The notes under the pieces were generated by a model. It saw nothing but the letters and a program-made list of their open reading frames with translations, ran no database searches and was not told where the DNA came from. A stretch of 64,000 bases of DNA from Cercophora sp. LCS_1 (Eukaryota > Ascomycota > Sordariomycetes > Sordariales > Lasiosphaeriaceae): assembly GCA_036250225.1 (NCBI GenBank), contig JAPZLL010000005.1, positions 124,001 through 188,000 of the forward strand, given 5' to 3'. Shown here piece after piece: positions 33,149 to 42,766 of the stretch. Each line of letters begins with the position of its first letter. Positions within the stretch are counted from its first letter, which is position 1. The position numbers and the translations under genes are program-made.

Positions 33149-33158
33149 GATCCTAATC
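32430..33158. other. intergenic region with CA microsatellite at the end
   Basis: TRP-like 3' flank and sirtuin promoter/leader. No additional gene is seen. Confidence 0.45.
33117..33144. repeat. CA dinucleotide repeat in a 5' leader
   Basis: About 13-14 CA units, ending 15 bases before the sirtuin ATG, so probably in its 5' UTR. Confidence 0.95.
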
Positions 33159-34205
33159 ATGGCCCAGCAATCAACCCTCGACCCAACAGCCCTCTCCACC
33201 TTCCAATCCCACCTCGCCGCATCATCCCGCATCATCATCATCATCGGCGCCGGTCTCTCGGCAGCCTCAGGCCTCCCCACCTTCCGCTCCACAAACGGTC
33301 TCTGGTGCGACCACGACGTTTTCCTCGTCGCCTCCCCCGCCGGCTGGCGTCGCGATCCCGGCCTCGTTTGGCAGTTCTATGCCGACAGGCGTCGCGCCGC
33401 CCTCCGTGCCCAACCCAACGCGGCGCACCACGCCCTCGCCACGTTGGCCAAGCAGAAACCTGGCTTTGTGGCACTCAGCCAGAATATCGATGGCCTCTTG
33501 CAACGCGCTGGGTTGCCGCCTGGTGCGCAGTTCAAGGAGCTGCATGGTGATTTGTTCAGGCTTGTTTGTGAGAGACGATGCGGTTACAGCGAGATAAATA
33601 CAGAGGAGGAACTGCGTGAGGTGTTGAAAGAGGGAGGGGAGAGGAGAAGACGCGTCCTGGGTGCGGGGGAGACGGAAAAGCCCAGGGTGAGTGCCTTGTT
33701 GTTTGAGGGTATCAGGGAGAAACATAGACGGATCTTGGGAGAGGAGAGGTTTGTAGAGGGCGGACTGACAGGGGTGGATGCGGCGCCGTTACGGGTTGTG
33801 GGCATGGAGGTTAGGAAGCCGGAGGTTGTGCCGGAGTTGAGGTCCGGGATCGAGAGGGAGGAGTTGCCAAGGTGTAAAGGGGAGGGGTGTGAGGGGTTGT
33901 TGAGGCCGGGCGTGGTGTGGTTTGGGGAGGCGCTGGATGAGGGGCTTGTGAAGGAGGTGGAGGGTTACTGGAAGGAGAAGGTGGATTTGTGTGTTGTTGT
34001 TGGGACGTCGGGGACCGTGTGGCCGACTGCGGGGTTCCATGAGGAAGCGAGGAAGGCTGGAGCGAGGGTGGCCTGGGTGAATACTACGAGGGAGGATTGC
34101 AAGGCGAGGGAGGGGGATTGGGTTTTTGTGGGGGATGCTGGGGTTGTGATGCCAGAGATTTTGGGGTTCGGTGTGGATGGGTTGGAGAGGGATGTTGGGG
34201 TCTAG
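33159..34205 (+). CDS. sirtuin NAD-dependent protein deacylase (SIRT5-like)
   Basis: One exon, 348 aa. The NAD site GAGLSAASGLPTFR is at about residues 28-41, followed by QNIDGL and the catalytic-His block ELHGDL. Two Cys pairs (CERRC and CKGEGC) form the zinc site, and VVVGTSGTVWP closes the Rossmann fold. A Tyr-x-x-Arg pair (FYADRRR) sits where SIRT5-type sirtuins bind acidic acyl groups, so desuccinylase/demalonylase activity is plausible. An insert of about 90 charged residues (Glu/Arg-rich) separates the two zinc half-sites, which is longer than usual. The ATG is the first in frame after the CA repeat. No strong mitochondrial presequence is seen. Confidence 0.92.
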   Translation: MAQQSTLDPTALSTFQSHLAASSRIIIIIGAGLSAASGLPTFRSTNGLWCDHDVFLVASPAGWRRDPGLVWQFYADRRRAALRAQPNAAHHALATLAKQKPGFVALSQNIDGLLQRAGLPPGAQFKELHGDLFRLVCERRCGYSEINTEEELREVLKEGGERRRRVLGAGETEKPRVSALLFEGIREKHRRILGEERFVEGGLTGVDAAPLRVVGMEVRKPEVVPELRSGIEREELPRCKGEGCEGLLRPGVVWFGEALDEGLVKEVEGYWKEKVDLCVVVGTSGTVWPTAGFHEEARKAGARVAWVNTTREDCKAREGDWVFVGDAGVVMPEILGFGVDGLERDVGV

Positions 34206-35115
34206 GGTTTGAGTGAAGATGGTACCTCTTTGCCATCTCGGTGGCCAGTGTTGTTTACACAAAAACCCCCGATGTCTTGCGGGAGAGACTGTCAACCTCG
34301 AGCACCTCCTTGGAATGGTTTGTAGCCCCCACATATTTTTTGCCGATGGAGTGTTTCTTCCATAATGCCAGCCGCGCTCCAGAGCCTCCAGATAGGCCAA
34401 GATATGCTCGCTAGTGGCGGGGATTGACGGGGCGATAATGATGAACATAGTTACGTACGACCGAATTGTGAGATCCCAGAATCCAGGTAGAGGCCTTATG
34501 GTGACAATCGGGCATCTCGTTATTTTGCCCAAAGCTCGGCTGACATGGAAAGAGGGGAAGGGAGACGGAAGCGTCGGGTAGTTCTTGGAAGGCACCGACA
34601 GCGTGGTCGCAGCTTCTGTGAATGACACCTCAACACCATAAGCTCAAAACCGCCATCCAAAACCGCTCTCTATCCTTGAGGCAGCCAATGGTCATGTTCG
34701 CATGTTTATCCCCATGGCGTCATCTACTTCGTTGCCGATTCATGGCACAACCCTCGTCTCTCTTGATCGGAGTTTTGCCATGATTAGATCCGATGCCCAG
34801 GTTCTTTAAAAACCCAAGTCTTTCTCCGTCTACTGCAAGCAGTCAGTCCCCTGGCGTACGTTAAATTACTTTGTGAGCATTCAATTGCTTGGCAAGCATT
34901 TAGTCACTTTGCGAGCATTCATGTTGTTACAGTCTTGATTCTCCAGTTACGAAAATATCCACCACAACCAGCGACATTCATCCTAGCGGCGCAATGCCCC
35001 AGGATGTGACACTTCATCAAAGTCCCGACCATATTCTCCACTTCTGGCCCTTCTGCTCACAGGCAGACGCCGCCCCGGCCGACCACCACCGTTCACAGCA
35101 CGTGCTCCCTCGATA
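34206..35115. other. convergent intergenic region
   Basis: It lies between the sirtuin and SARAF stops. Near 34.87-34.92 kb are three imperfect 19-21-bp repeats of the form (A/C)CTTTG(T/C)GAGCATTCA. No gene is supported. Confidence 0.45.
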
Positions 35116-35898
35116 TCAAAAGTAGCCCGATTCTTGACGTACCCCCCTCGGACCGAACCGCAAGATTTCGAATTGCACGTATGCCTCCACAAAGGCTCGG
35201 GCGATCGGGACTGAGTACTCCCCCCAAATGCTCAGACACAGAACCAGGGTGAGGCATCCCACGGTCAACATCAGAAACGAGAAGAGACCATAGATGGCCA
35301 AGTCCAAAAGATCAAACGAGCGTCGGATCACAAGCTTGATAGGGGATTCTCCATGCTCCTTGGCCGCCCCATGACCGATACCGTCTTTCTTCTTGCGGCT
35401 GATGGTGCGTTGATGTGTCGTGGTGCTGGTTCGCGTGCGCGCCTTTTGCTTGCCCACCCAGTTGGTGAGATGATCCTTGCCTTGAACTGAAAGACCCAAC
35501 TGATATTCCGCGCGGCAGCTTCCCTTGAGAACGTAGGTATTGTTGGGCGATGAGCGTCCTTGGCAGGTGACGTTTGTCGAGGCGAGACGAACGACTGAGG
35601 GCAGAACAGCAGCAGCAGTGCAGTTCCAGTCGACGTAATCGGGGGAGCCGTTGTTGATGCAGTGCAGGGCGTCGACTGGGGAGAGGGCACAGAAGAGGGG
35701 ATTCGAAATGCACTTGAGCTGTGGAACCGGATCGACGTGGCCGCGGCTGGTTGTTTGCTTGTCGGCCCGAAACGTCAAGGCTTCCACTTCCTCGAGATGA
35801 ACAGCATCCCAGCCATCGATGAAGTAGTCAATCTTGGCGATGGCGCTGATGGAGAGCAAAAAGAGCAGAAGGACGAACGTCGCGGGCGTATGAGCCAT
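35116..35898 (-). CDS. SARAF-domain protein (store-operated Ca2+ entry regulator-like)
   Basis: One exon, 260 aa. A signal peptide (residues 1-21) is followed by the lumenal core: EALTFRADKQTTSRG, VPQLKC, HCINNG, a DWNC strand, STNVTCQG and YVLKGSCRAEYQL. This order of Cys residues is the SARAF/TMEM66 signature. A basic stretch follows, then one strong transmembrane helix (YGLFSFLMLTVGCLTLVL) and a short tail. Animal SARAF sits in the ER membrane and slows store-operated Ca2+ entry; fungi keep the domain but lack clear STIM/Orai, so its partner is unknown. Family members often have a longer Gly/Pro-rich cytosolic tail. A GTACGT close to the stop leaves room for an unrecognised last exon. Confidence 0.85.
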   Translation of the reverse strand: MAHTPATFVLLLFLLSISAIAKIDYFIDGWDAVHLEEVEALTFRADKQTTSRGHVDPVPQLKCISNPLFCALSPVDALHCINNGSPDYVDWNCTAAAVLPSVVRLASTNVTCQGRSSPNNTYVLKGSCRAEYQLGLSVQGKDHLTNWVGKQKARTRTSTTTHQRTISRKKKDGIGHGAAKEHGESPIKLVIRRSFDLLDLAIYGLFSFLMLTVGCLTLVLCLSIWGEYSVPIARAFVEAYVQFEILRFGPRGVRQESGYF

Positions 35899-38331
35899 GG
35901 TTCTGGTTGAGGCGAGGGTTGTCGTTATTTCTGGATGATGCTCAAGCAGTGGGAAGACTTATGTGTTGCGGAAAGGTTCGTGTGTTGTGGAAGAGAGTTT
36001 GGGATTTCCCCTTGTCAAAGTCATGGAAGGAAGGTTGACAGCCCAAAGTCGGGCTCACAAAGCTCTTACTACTCCATGCACACTATCCTGCATTAATTCA
36101 ACACAAAGCCCCGGCGCACAGGTCTGGCAGCGAGCTCAATAAACACCATCAGCACACATTCGGTAAAAGCCATGATTGAATGGAGAATTCCAGAGTCTCG
36201 TTTCGGGTATATGATGGTCCTTTCTCCTTTGTTTGCCGTTTGTTGTTGCGTGTTGCTCGTTGACCAATCCACGGACATTCAAACAGGAAGCCATCCGACA
36301 CATAAATTCACCATTGTCATGAAGAAACACGTGTAATTCAATTCAACCCATCCACGCAAGTATGCAAGCCCCAACAGCGCCTCCGATGCAGATACAAAGC
36401 CAATGATGTCAACGCCAATCCATGCGAACCAACTCCCATCACGCCGTCTGCTGCTTCAATCTCGGCGCAATCGCTCCTATCAAACCGCGAAGCGCAACGC
36501 TGACGACCATCAAGGCCTCAACACTCAAAAGACTGATCCAGATTCCATTGAGCAGCTCGTGTTCGTCCCCGGCGAGAGCGGCGCTGATGTTGACCATGGC
36601 TGTGGTCTGGTGACGGCTGCAACAACCACGAAATCAGTATGTGTCGAATTTCTACATCCCAGTACTCGACCTACCTTTCAGTCACAATGTCCGCCAACGA
36701 ACCCGAATATCCATCACTCCGAATCTTCATCAACCCAGGTTGGGCGAGGTTTGAAGGATGCAATGCCCAAGTGAGGGGCAGACCCCGGTTGAAATACCCG
36801 CCGGGCCCCTCCATCCCAAGACCAACGGTGTCTTTGCCCTGCGGGTCTGCGGGGAAAAAAAGAACACGTTGGAAGAGACTTCCCCAGCACGACGGGAGGG
36901 AATGCGCATGCGCGGCACAATCAATAATTGCGCCCTCGAAATATTGATTGTTTGCTCGCTACCCCACGCACAGAAGGGTCGATGCGGCTCAGCTTGCATG
37001 GGGTTGCGTACCCCAGGTTGTGGACAGCATGGCATTTTATCGGGAAGGGGAAAGGGGCAGCGCACCTTCGCTACGAGCCGAGCATGCTGCTGGATGCATG
37101 CCCAGGGGATGACGTGATGGGGCTTGGGGTTGGATAAGAATAGGAGTGATGGGTTGCATTGGTTTGGGCTGTTGCTTTGAGTTCGGTGCTGTTGGGCGGA
37201 AGGGAGGGTGGCACCGACAAATGCCAGGTTGTCCGTTCGGCTTCGCAACCAAGCTCGAGAACTGCGGCTGAGAAGGGTGGTGGTGTGACCCATTGACGTG
37301 GGCGGATGGTGACGAGCTGATGGACAAGTCAGGAACGTCAATATGGCTGACTGACCGACTATCTGAGAGATAGACTTCAAATCCAGTAACCTGATCGTGA
37401 GCCATGGAAATGATATGGTCCACCACGCGGTCAGGACACCATCCCGCCAGTCGACGCGGGGTTCTCAAAGAGTTATTTACAGCACATCACCCTTGGAACT
37501 GAATCAAGCCCCACCGACGATGCCGAAATATCAACGGGGCAATCAAGTTCCCTTTCGGACGAGCATTGTAAGCCTCCGCCTCAGCGATATCAATGACGGC
37601 AAGTATGTTGTTGTGCATGCAATACGGAAGGCCCATGTTGAGGATGTAGCCTACAAGCTCGTGGACATTTGGAAGCACAAGAAGAACCCAGTCAGCCCAG
37701 ATCTACGATATATCTATATGCCTCTCAAAAGCGTGGTGCACGCTGGAGTGCGGGACGCTTCTATTCTTGTCCCTTGCGCGTGCCGAAGCAAAGGTATACA
37801 AACACCGAGCTCTCAATCTTGCCCTTCTTGATCACTAAAGTTTCTACGGTGAGAAGGACACCTAGAACACGAGATGGGGCTTGAGTAGGTGCAAGAACAG
37901 ACCTTATCCCTTCCGTTTCCTCACATTTTGAGGGTATGGATTGCTCACTTGAGTCGATGGAAGCCATCATGCCCAAAAGTCTTGCCATTCATCCTAATGT
38001 GGACAGGGTCTATTCCTTCCCTTGCGGTTACTCACGCTGCTTGTTTCGTGGTGCCGCAGTTGTTTGTGGACAGTGAAATATCCCGACCCGAACACTCAGG
38101 CCTATTCTGGATAGCAAACTGAGTTTGTGTTGCTCTATGACACACGTGGCCGTTGGTGCTACAACTGACTTTACCCTTATATTCACTTTTTCCACCTGGG
38201 ATGGGCTCGCTCTCGCCAAACCAGGTAATCGGCGTTCAAAAGTAAACAAACACCTCCTTAATTCTGTGGCAAACATCGCTTCAACAACATTTCTATCCCA
38301 AAGTCTCAAGGCCAAGGGCGCAGCATTCACT
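35899..38331. other. large intergenic region
   Basis: 2.4 kb without a convincing gene. A plus-strand frame near 37.4-37.8 kb (ATG at 37519) encodes about 100 unremarkable residues with no domain, and I leave it uncalled. The right end should hold the promoter of the Met-Gly mini-gene. Confidence 0.4.
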
Positions 38332-38714
38332 ATGGGAAACACGTCCAGCCGAAAGCGCGGTTCTCGTTACTACGAGTTCCATCCGGATGATATCAACATG
38401 GTGCTACCATGGAGACACAGTAAGGCATCTCCACTTCCATCATCAGAGAACTGGGAGGAGCGATGGCTGATGTGTTTCCCTCTCAAGGCAATCCCTACAA
38501 CCTTTCGACCCCATGGGGAGCCCATGACTCGGTCCGCTATTTCAACAGATACCCCATGGACTCATACGGAAACTACTACAGACGGAATTATGACATCTAC
38601 GCGCCACGGGCCAGTCACGGTTATAGAGAGCCGGTCAATGTTGTGGAGGCCCATCACCCAGATGACGAGACCGAATGGGTATACGACCTGTTTGCAGACT
38701 CAGACTCGGAATGA
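38332..38714 (+). CDS. small Met-Gly protein with HPDD motifs (mini-gene 1)
   Basis: Two exons, 38332-38419 and 38461-38714 (113 aa) with a 41-nt intron (GTAAGG...GGAG). The acceptor is one of several close AGs, and without splicing the second part would still open at ATG 38463. The protein starts MGNTSS, which fits the N-myristoylation consensus (Gly2, Ser6), followed by basic residues. HPDDINMVLPW occurs in exon 1. A Tyr/Asn/Arg-rich middle follows, and the acidic C terminus holds AHHPDDETEWV. No known domain is recognised. A decayed copy of its 3' end lies at 39.62-39.70 kb and a related mini-gene follows at 39.0 kb. Confidence 0.5.
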
Positions 38715-39012
38715 TGGGGGTTGGATGGCAGGCTGTGATAGATACCAGCACCCACGAATCTGATGAGGGTGTTCGATGCCAGCTCATGACCAAAATAAAC
38801 TCATTCTATATCACCGATATACTAGACAAAAGTTTGCTGTCGTAGCTTCCATTTCGCAAGAGAGGGCAATGCGATAGAACAGCTGGATTTTTCTTCTTCC
38901 TATGAGCGTAAATACCACACCTTCCAAGCCCAGCTTTCTCCCCATTTCTTCTCCACAGCAACCTCAACAGCAACACTTCCCGTACCACCTCCCACATCAC
39001 CACTACATTGAA

Positions 39013-39281
39013 ATGGGCTGCTTCATCTCCAAACCCTCGCCACCCCGCCGCGAGCGTAGACGCCGCCCCTCCAAGCGGTCGCGACATCACGGCAAGCGAA
39101 CTTGTATTTCCGTCCGCCAAACCTATTCTCACCGGTATCGTATGTTTGGACTCACTGAGGCATCATGCTAGCGCCGCGCATCTACATCTACGAGAAGCGA
39201 CCGGTTCCTAGACGTAGCCAGCGAATTGGTATCTACGATGCCACACACCCGAATGACCGAAGGCCTCCTTGGGTTTTTTGA
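39013..39281 (+). CDS. small Met-Gly-Cys basic protein (mini-gene 2)
   Basis: Exons 39013-39139 and 39172-39281 (78 aa). The intron would be only 32 nt (GTATGT...CTAG), unusually short, but it keeps phase 1 and the downstream frame is open. The N terminus MGCFISKPSPPRRERRRRP fits dual myristoylation (Gly2, Ser6) and palmitoylation (Cys3) next to a polybasic patch, as in peripheral plasma-membrane proteins. The C terminus contains RIYIYEKRPVPRR and ends with YDATHPNDRRPPWVF, matching the AxHPxD...WV element of mini-gene 1. Without splicing the protein would end as TEASC after 53 codons. The decayed copy at 40.08-40.19 kb preserves the exon 2 motif, supporting the spliced reading. The function is unknown. 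Confidence 0.45.
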
Positions 39282-39599
39282 TAACAGGTCGAATGAGTTC
39301 TGTTGGAGGACGCCACGAGGGTCTAGGATGCTGAGAGGAGTCAAAGGCCTTGATACACAAACTGGGGTTTTCAGGTGAGTTTTTTGGCCCCTTTCTGAGA
39401 GGGATACATGCAACATGGGGATGTCTCTGGCGTCGGTTGGGTTGTGGCTGGCGGGTTCATATTTGGTTCGAAACGCAAATACCCCTGAGAGTCAAATAAT
39501 CACCAAACCTGAGCTTTGAGCGGGATTGTCAATACCATTTTTTTTGGTCGAGATCTAATTTCAATTACTCAATACATGTCAATATCCAGATCAATGTTG

Positions 39600-39958
39600 A
39601 TCAACCCACCTACTCAGCCCATGTTGTGAACGCCCACTACCCGGATGACGGGACGGAATGGGTATGTATGGCTTGCTTAAAGACTCAGGCTTGGAATGGT
39701 AGGTTGAAAAGATTGTTATGCATATCGCCAGCTACGATTCTAATAGGGACGGACGTACTGTTCTAATCAGATGATAGCTCATGAGCAAAAGTGAATTCAT
39801 CCTACATCGTCAAGTACAGGATGAAACTCAACCGCATGCTCTAGCTCATAATTCACCGGATAACGAGCGAAAATAATATCCCTACTTCTCTTTTTATTAC
39901 GAGTATAAATGCTACTACACCTTTCAAACATTTACCTTTCTCTCCTCCGAAACCCACA

Positions 39959-39998
<40 letters not shown>

Positions 39999-40390
39999 CC
40001 AGCTCCCTGACTTGTATTATAATAAGCACTACGGCCGTAAACTATTATATATCGCTAATCTCTGCGTCATCACAGTAGAGACATATATCTACGAGAGAGG
40101 CCCCCATCCGGCGAGAAAGCCGGTGGGTTGATATGTACGACGATACTCGCCGAGCTAAGCGAAGATCTTCTTGGATTCATGACAAGTAGGGTTCGGTTGG
40201 AGGGAATTCCGGCATTTTTTGAGGCTGGAGAGGAATCAAAGGCCTCAACTGGGCTGGGGGTTTCTCGTTAGTCCCTTTGCTGAGGGGCTCAAGGTTCTCT
40301 TTGTATTTCGGCTCGGTTGTGGTTGGCACTGCTCATGAGAAAGATACCCCTGAGAGTCAAATAATAACCCCATATTGAACCTTTGTGAGA
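39600..40390 (+). pseudogene. decayed duplicate of the Met-Gly mini-gene locus
   Basis: Stretches in the same order as 38.64-39.51 kb recur here. 39615-39700 resembles the 3' end of mini-gene 1 (NAHYPDDGTEWV can still be read). 39890-39960 resembles the leader of mini-gene 2. 40080-40195 resembles its exon 2 (TYIYERGPHPARK, then after a frame change MYDDTRRAKRRSSWIHDK). 40348-40367 is a 20-base exact match to 39481-39500. The Met-Gly start is lost and stops interrupt the frames, so this is a degenerate tandem copy. It looks more A/T-rich than its source, as expected if C-to-T changes acted on it. Confidence 0.65.
39961..39997. repeat. CAACAG hexanucleotide repeat
   Basis: About six tandem CAACAG units in the decayed copy. 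The equivalent place in the intact copy has only CAACCTCAACAGCAACAC, so the repeat expanded after duplication. Confidence 0.9.
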
Positions 40391-41184
40391 CTGTTGGCAC
40401 CGCCTTTCTCAAGATTCAATCCAAACCGCCCAATGTCTATCGGCCTCCACCTACAAGTCCCTATGCCCAACCCCATGCTGGCCGGAAATCCTTCCAACAC
40501 GTTTCCCTACACCGATAAACCATCGGTGCAGCCCACGGCAATATCGCCCAAGCCAGATCACCAGATCAGATCTTGTCGATCCTTCGCCGATCCCAACCGG
40601 CGTAGCATCCCACGCCGCCCAACACCCTCGGTTCGCATTCCCGTCTAAATTGCCAACGCGCCAGCCCACCCACGCGCAGAGGAGAGATCCATCAGCGGCA
40701 TTGCCGATGGAGCCCGAAACGGGGGAGGCAAAGCCGAATCGGAAAAGGTTTCCGCCCCCAATTGCGGACAAGATCTGCACTGCGTCGACGATTTGTTCGG
40801 TTGGGCTACCTCCTTGGCATTCTGTGTGAAACAAGCAAACCTGGGTCGCGGTGGGCTATTCAATGCGAGGATTTGGTCGCATGATGGATTGGTGGCGTAA
40901 AGATGGTCGCTTCCAAGGCGGCGTTCCGACCTGGATTTTTGATGAGCGAGGTGATGTAATCGCTGGCAGATGTGTCTCTTGAGCTGTCCCCTGAGATGTG
41001 TCAATGAGCATCTCGTCGCTTTTCAGGCACGAATTCCCCGTTGTGAGCTGCAGTTAAGGTGAGAAACGACTGTCGTGAAATCCAGAATCAACATTCGACA
41101 TTTATAACGCTCCGCCAATGCAAGGTAATATGTACAAATATGCGACAAGGATCCACATTGTCCAACCCCAGCCACTGGACCAAT
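40391..41184. other. intergenic region
   Basis: Downstream flank of the first LPMO gene. No supported gene. Confidence 0.45.
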
Positions 41185-41957
41185 CTAGCAAGTAAAGACG
41201 GCGGGGCCGGGAACGGTGTAGGACTTGAGATTGTTGTAGATGTTTGCAGTCAATCCGGGGTCGTTGGCCTTGAAGGCGCCGGGGATCTTGGCTGTTGGGC
41301 TGGGAGTAGCGCTACCACCACCAGTGACGTTCACCTGTGCGCAGCTGACATAGAACTGAGGGGCGCCGCCAGTGGGGTTATGAATGCCGATGCTCTGAAT
41401 ACGCAGCAGGTATTCTCCGTCCTTGATGCACTTGGGGATGTTGGCCGTGTAGGTTGCTGGTTTGCGGTCAGTATCAGCGACAGAGGAAGGAAGACGGGTA
41501 GCATACTGCGCATAGGCCAGGTTGCCTGTCCATTGCCAAATGTTGGCCCGAAGTCGTAGATCTTGAACCAATCTCCTGAGCCATCATAATCGGCCGCAGC
41601 TCCTGGTGCCTTTGACATGTAGCTGTTCCGTGTCAGTGGTGGTTCCTGTGGGCTGCTGGGTATCTCTTACACCGAGACTGGGCCTTGGTGGTACACGGCA
41701 ACATCCGAGGTGAAGGTGAACGCATCGCCGGCCGTGATCGGGGCCGTCAGGGTGCTGGCACCAGTATTACCACCAACGTTGCATCGCAGATCGTTCGAGC
41801 TCAAGCTGGTCACCGGCGAGTTGTAGTTGGAGTTTTTCCGGATATTCTCATAAACGGCAAACTTCTTGGAGCCGACAGAGAGCTGCTGGAAGATGTAGTG
41901 ACCAGACACCTCGGCCACGCCCAGGGAAAGGGCAGCGATGACAGTGCAAGCCTTCAT
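41185..41957 (-). CDS. AA9 lytic polysaccharide monooxygenase (first copy)
   Basis: Three exons, 41957-41671, 41622-41507 and 41456-41185 (224 aa). The introns are 48 and 50 nt in phases 2 and 1. The signal peptide is 19 residues, so the mature protein begins with the copper-brace His20 (HYIFQQL). The second copper His lies in [13 protein letters not shown], and the axial-Tyr block is [31 protein letters not shown] is the conserved central strand pair. It ends PGPAVFTC with no carbohydrate-binding module or linker. AA9 enzymes oxidatively cleave cellulose or related glucans with Cu, a reductant such as CDH, and O2/H2O2. Regioselectivity cannot be read from sequence. Confidence 0.95.
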
Positions 41958-42766
41958 GTTGACGGTGTGCGGTGGGCGGTGGTCAGGCAGCGATAGCGGT
42001 GACGATGACAAGTAGAATCAGCAGGCGCAGAACAATGGCCCATCTTGCGGCTTTTGAACGACCTGCGGCGGCTTTCCCGGACAGCGTGCTCCCGCAAGTG
42101 CCGGGGTATGCAGGATGGCCGATTGTATATGAAACGGGCTGGAAGGCCATCTCGAGTCTCTTTCGGCTTCCATGGCGGCGCAATACGGCGTGTAATGCTG
42201 CAAAGGTTGGGCAGGAAGCCTGGGAAAAACAGAGGGAGCAAAGTGAGCAAAGATTGCACGTCGAATGGGACAATCGTCATGCGGCCAAAATGTGGGGAAG
42301 CTGCAGCTCCGCAATATCAAGCCGGGGAAGCAGCGATGCCGCGTCCAATCTGCTTTTTCGCGCCACCTCTCCGTCTGGCCAAGGCAATTCACTGCTTGCG
42401 AGTGCCGAGACCAACTGCCTTTCGGGTGCCGCGTTCATGTCGCCGCCGCAGTGATTGAGGATTTACATTTTACTGCACCACATGGTGAGCTATCGTGCTC
42501 GACGATAACTCGCCAGAAGACCTGCTAACATCCCATGGTTAGGGCATAAATGCCAAGACCTGTCACAGCTGGCGAACCCGGAAACAATGTTCGGCAGGAT
42601 ATTCACGCGGCCTCTTTTGGAATCTAAGCCTCAGGAATTGGACTAGACTGGGCACAGTGCGCTATCTAGAGCTATACTACCATTCCTTACTGGGCTGTCA
42701 CGCATTGATGTCCAGAGACCTGTCTTCCACGTGCATCGTCTGGACTACCTCGGACGTTGCCATGGC
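41958..42766. other. spacer between two AA9 genes
   Basis: It holds the promoter of the first LPMO gene (left) and the 3' flank of the second (right). No gene is seen. Confidence 0.5.

Noticed and set aside
33789..34628. 279-codon minus-strand frame
   Set aside because: Mostly antisense to the sirtuin, with His/Pro/Leu-rich shadow composition and no domain.
37397..37831. Plus-strand frame of 144 codons
   Set aside because: No domain, ordinary composition and no splice context; it could be a remnant but is unsupported.
38120..38331. Extension of mini-gene 1 upstream of ATG 38332
   Set aside because: The frame is open, but the extra residues show no motif, and Gly2 placement after ATG 38332 gives a perfect myristoylation start.
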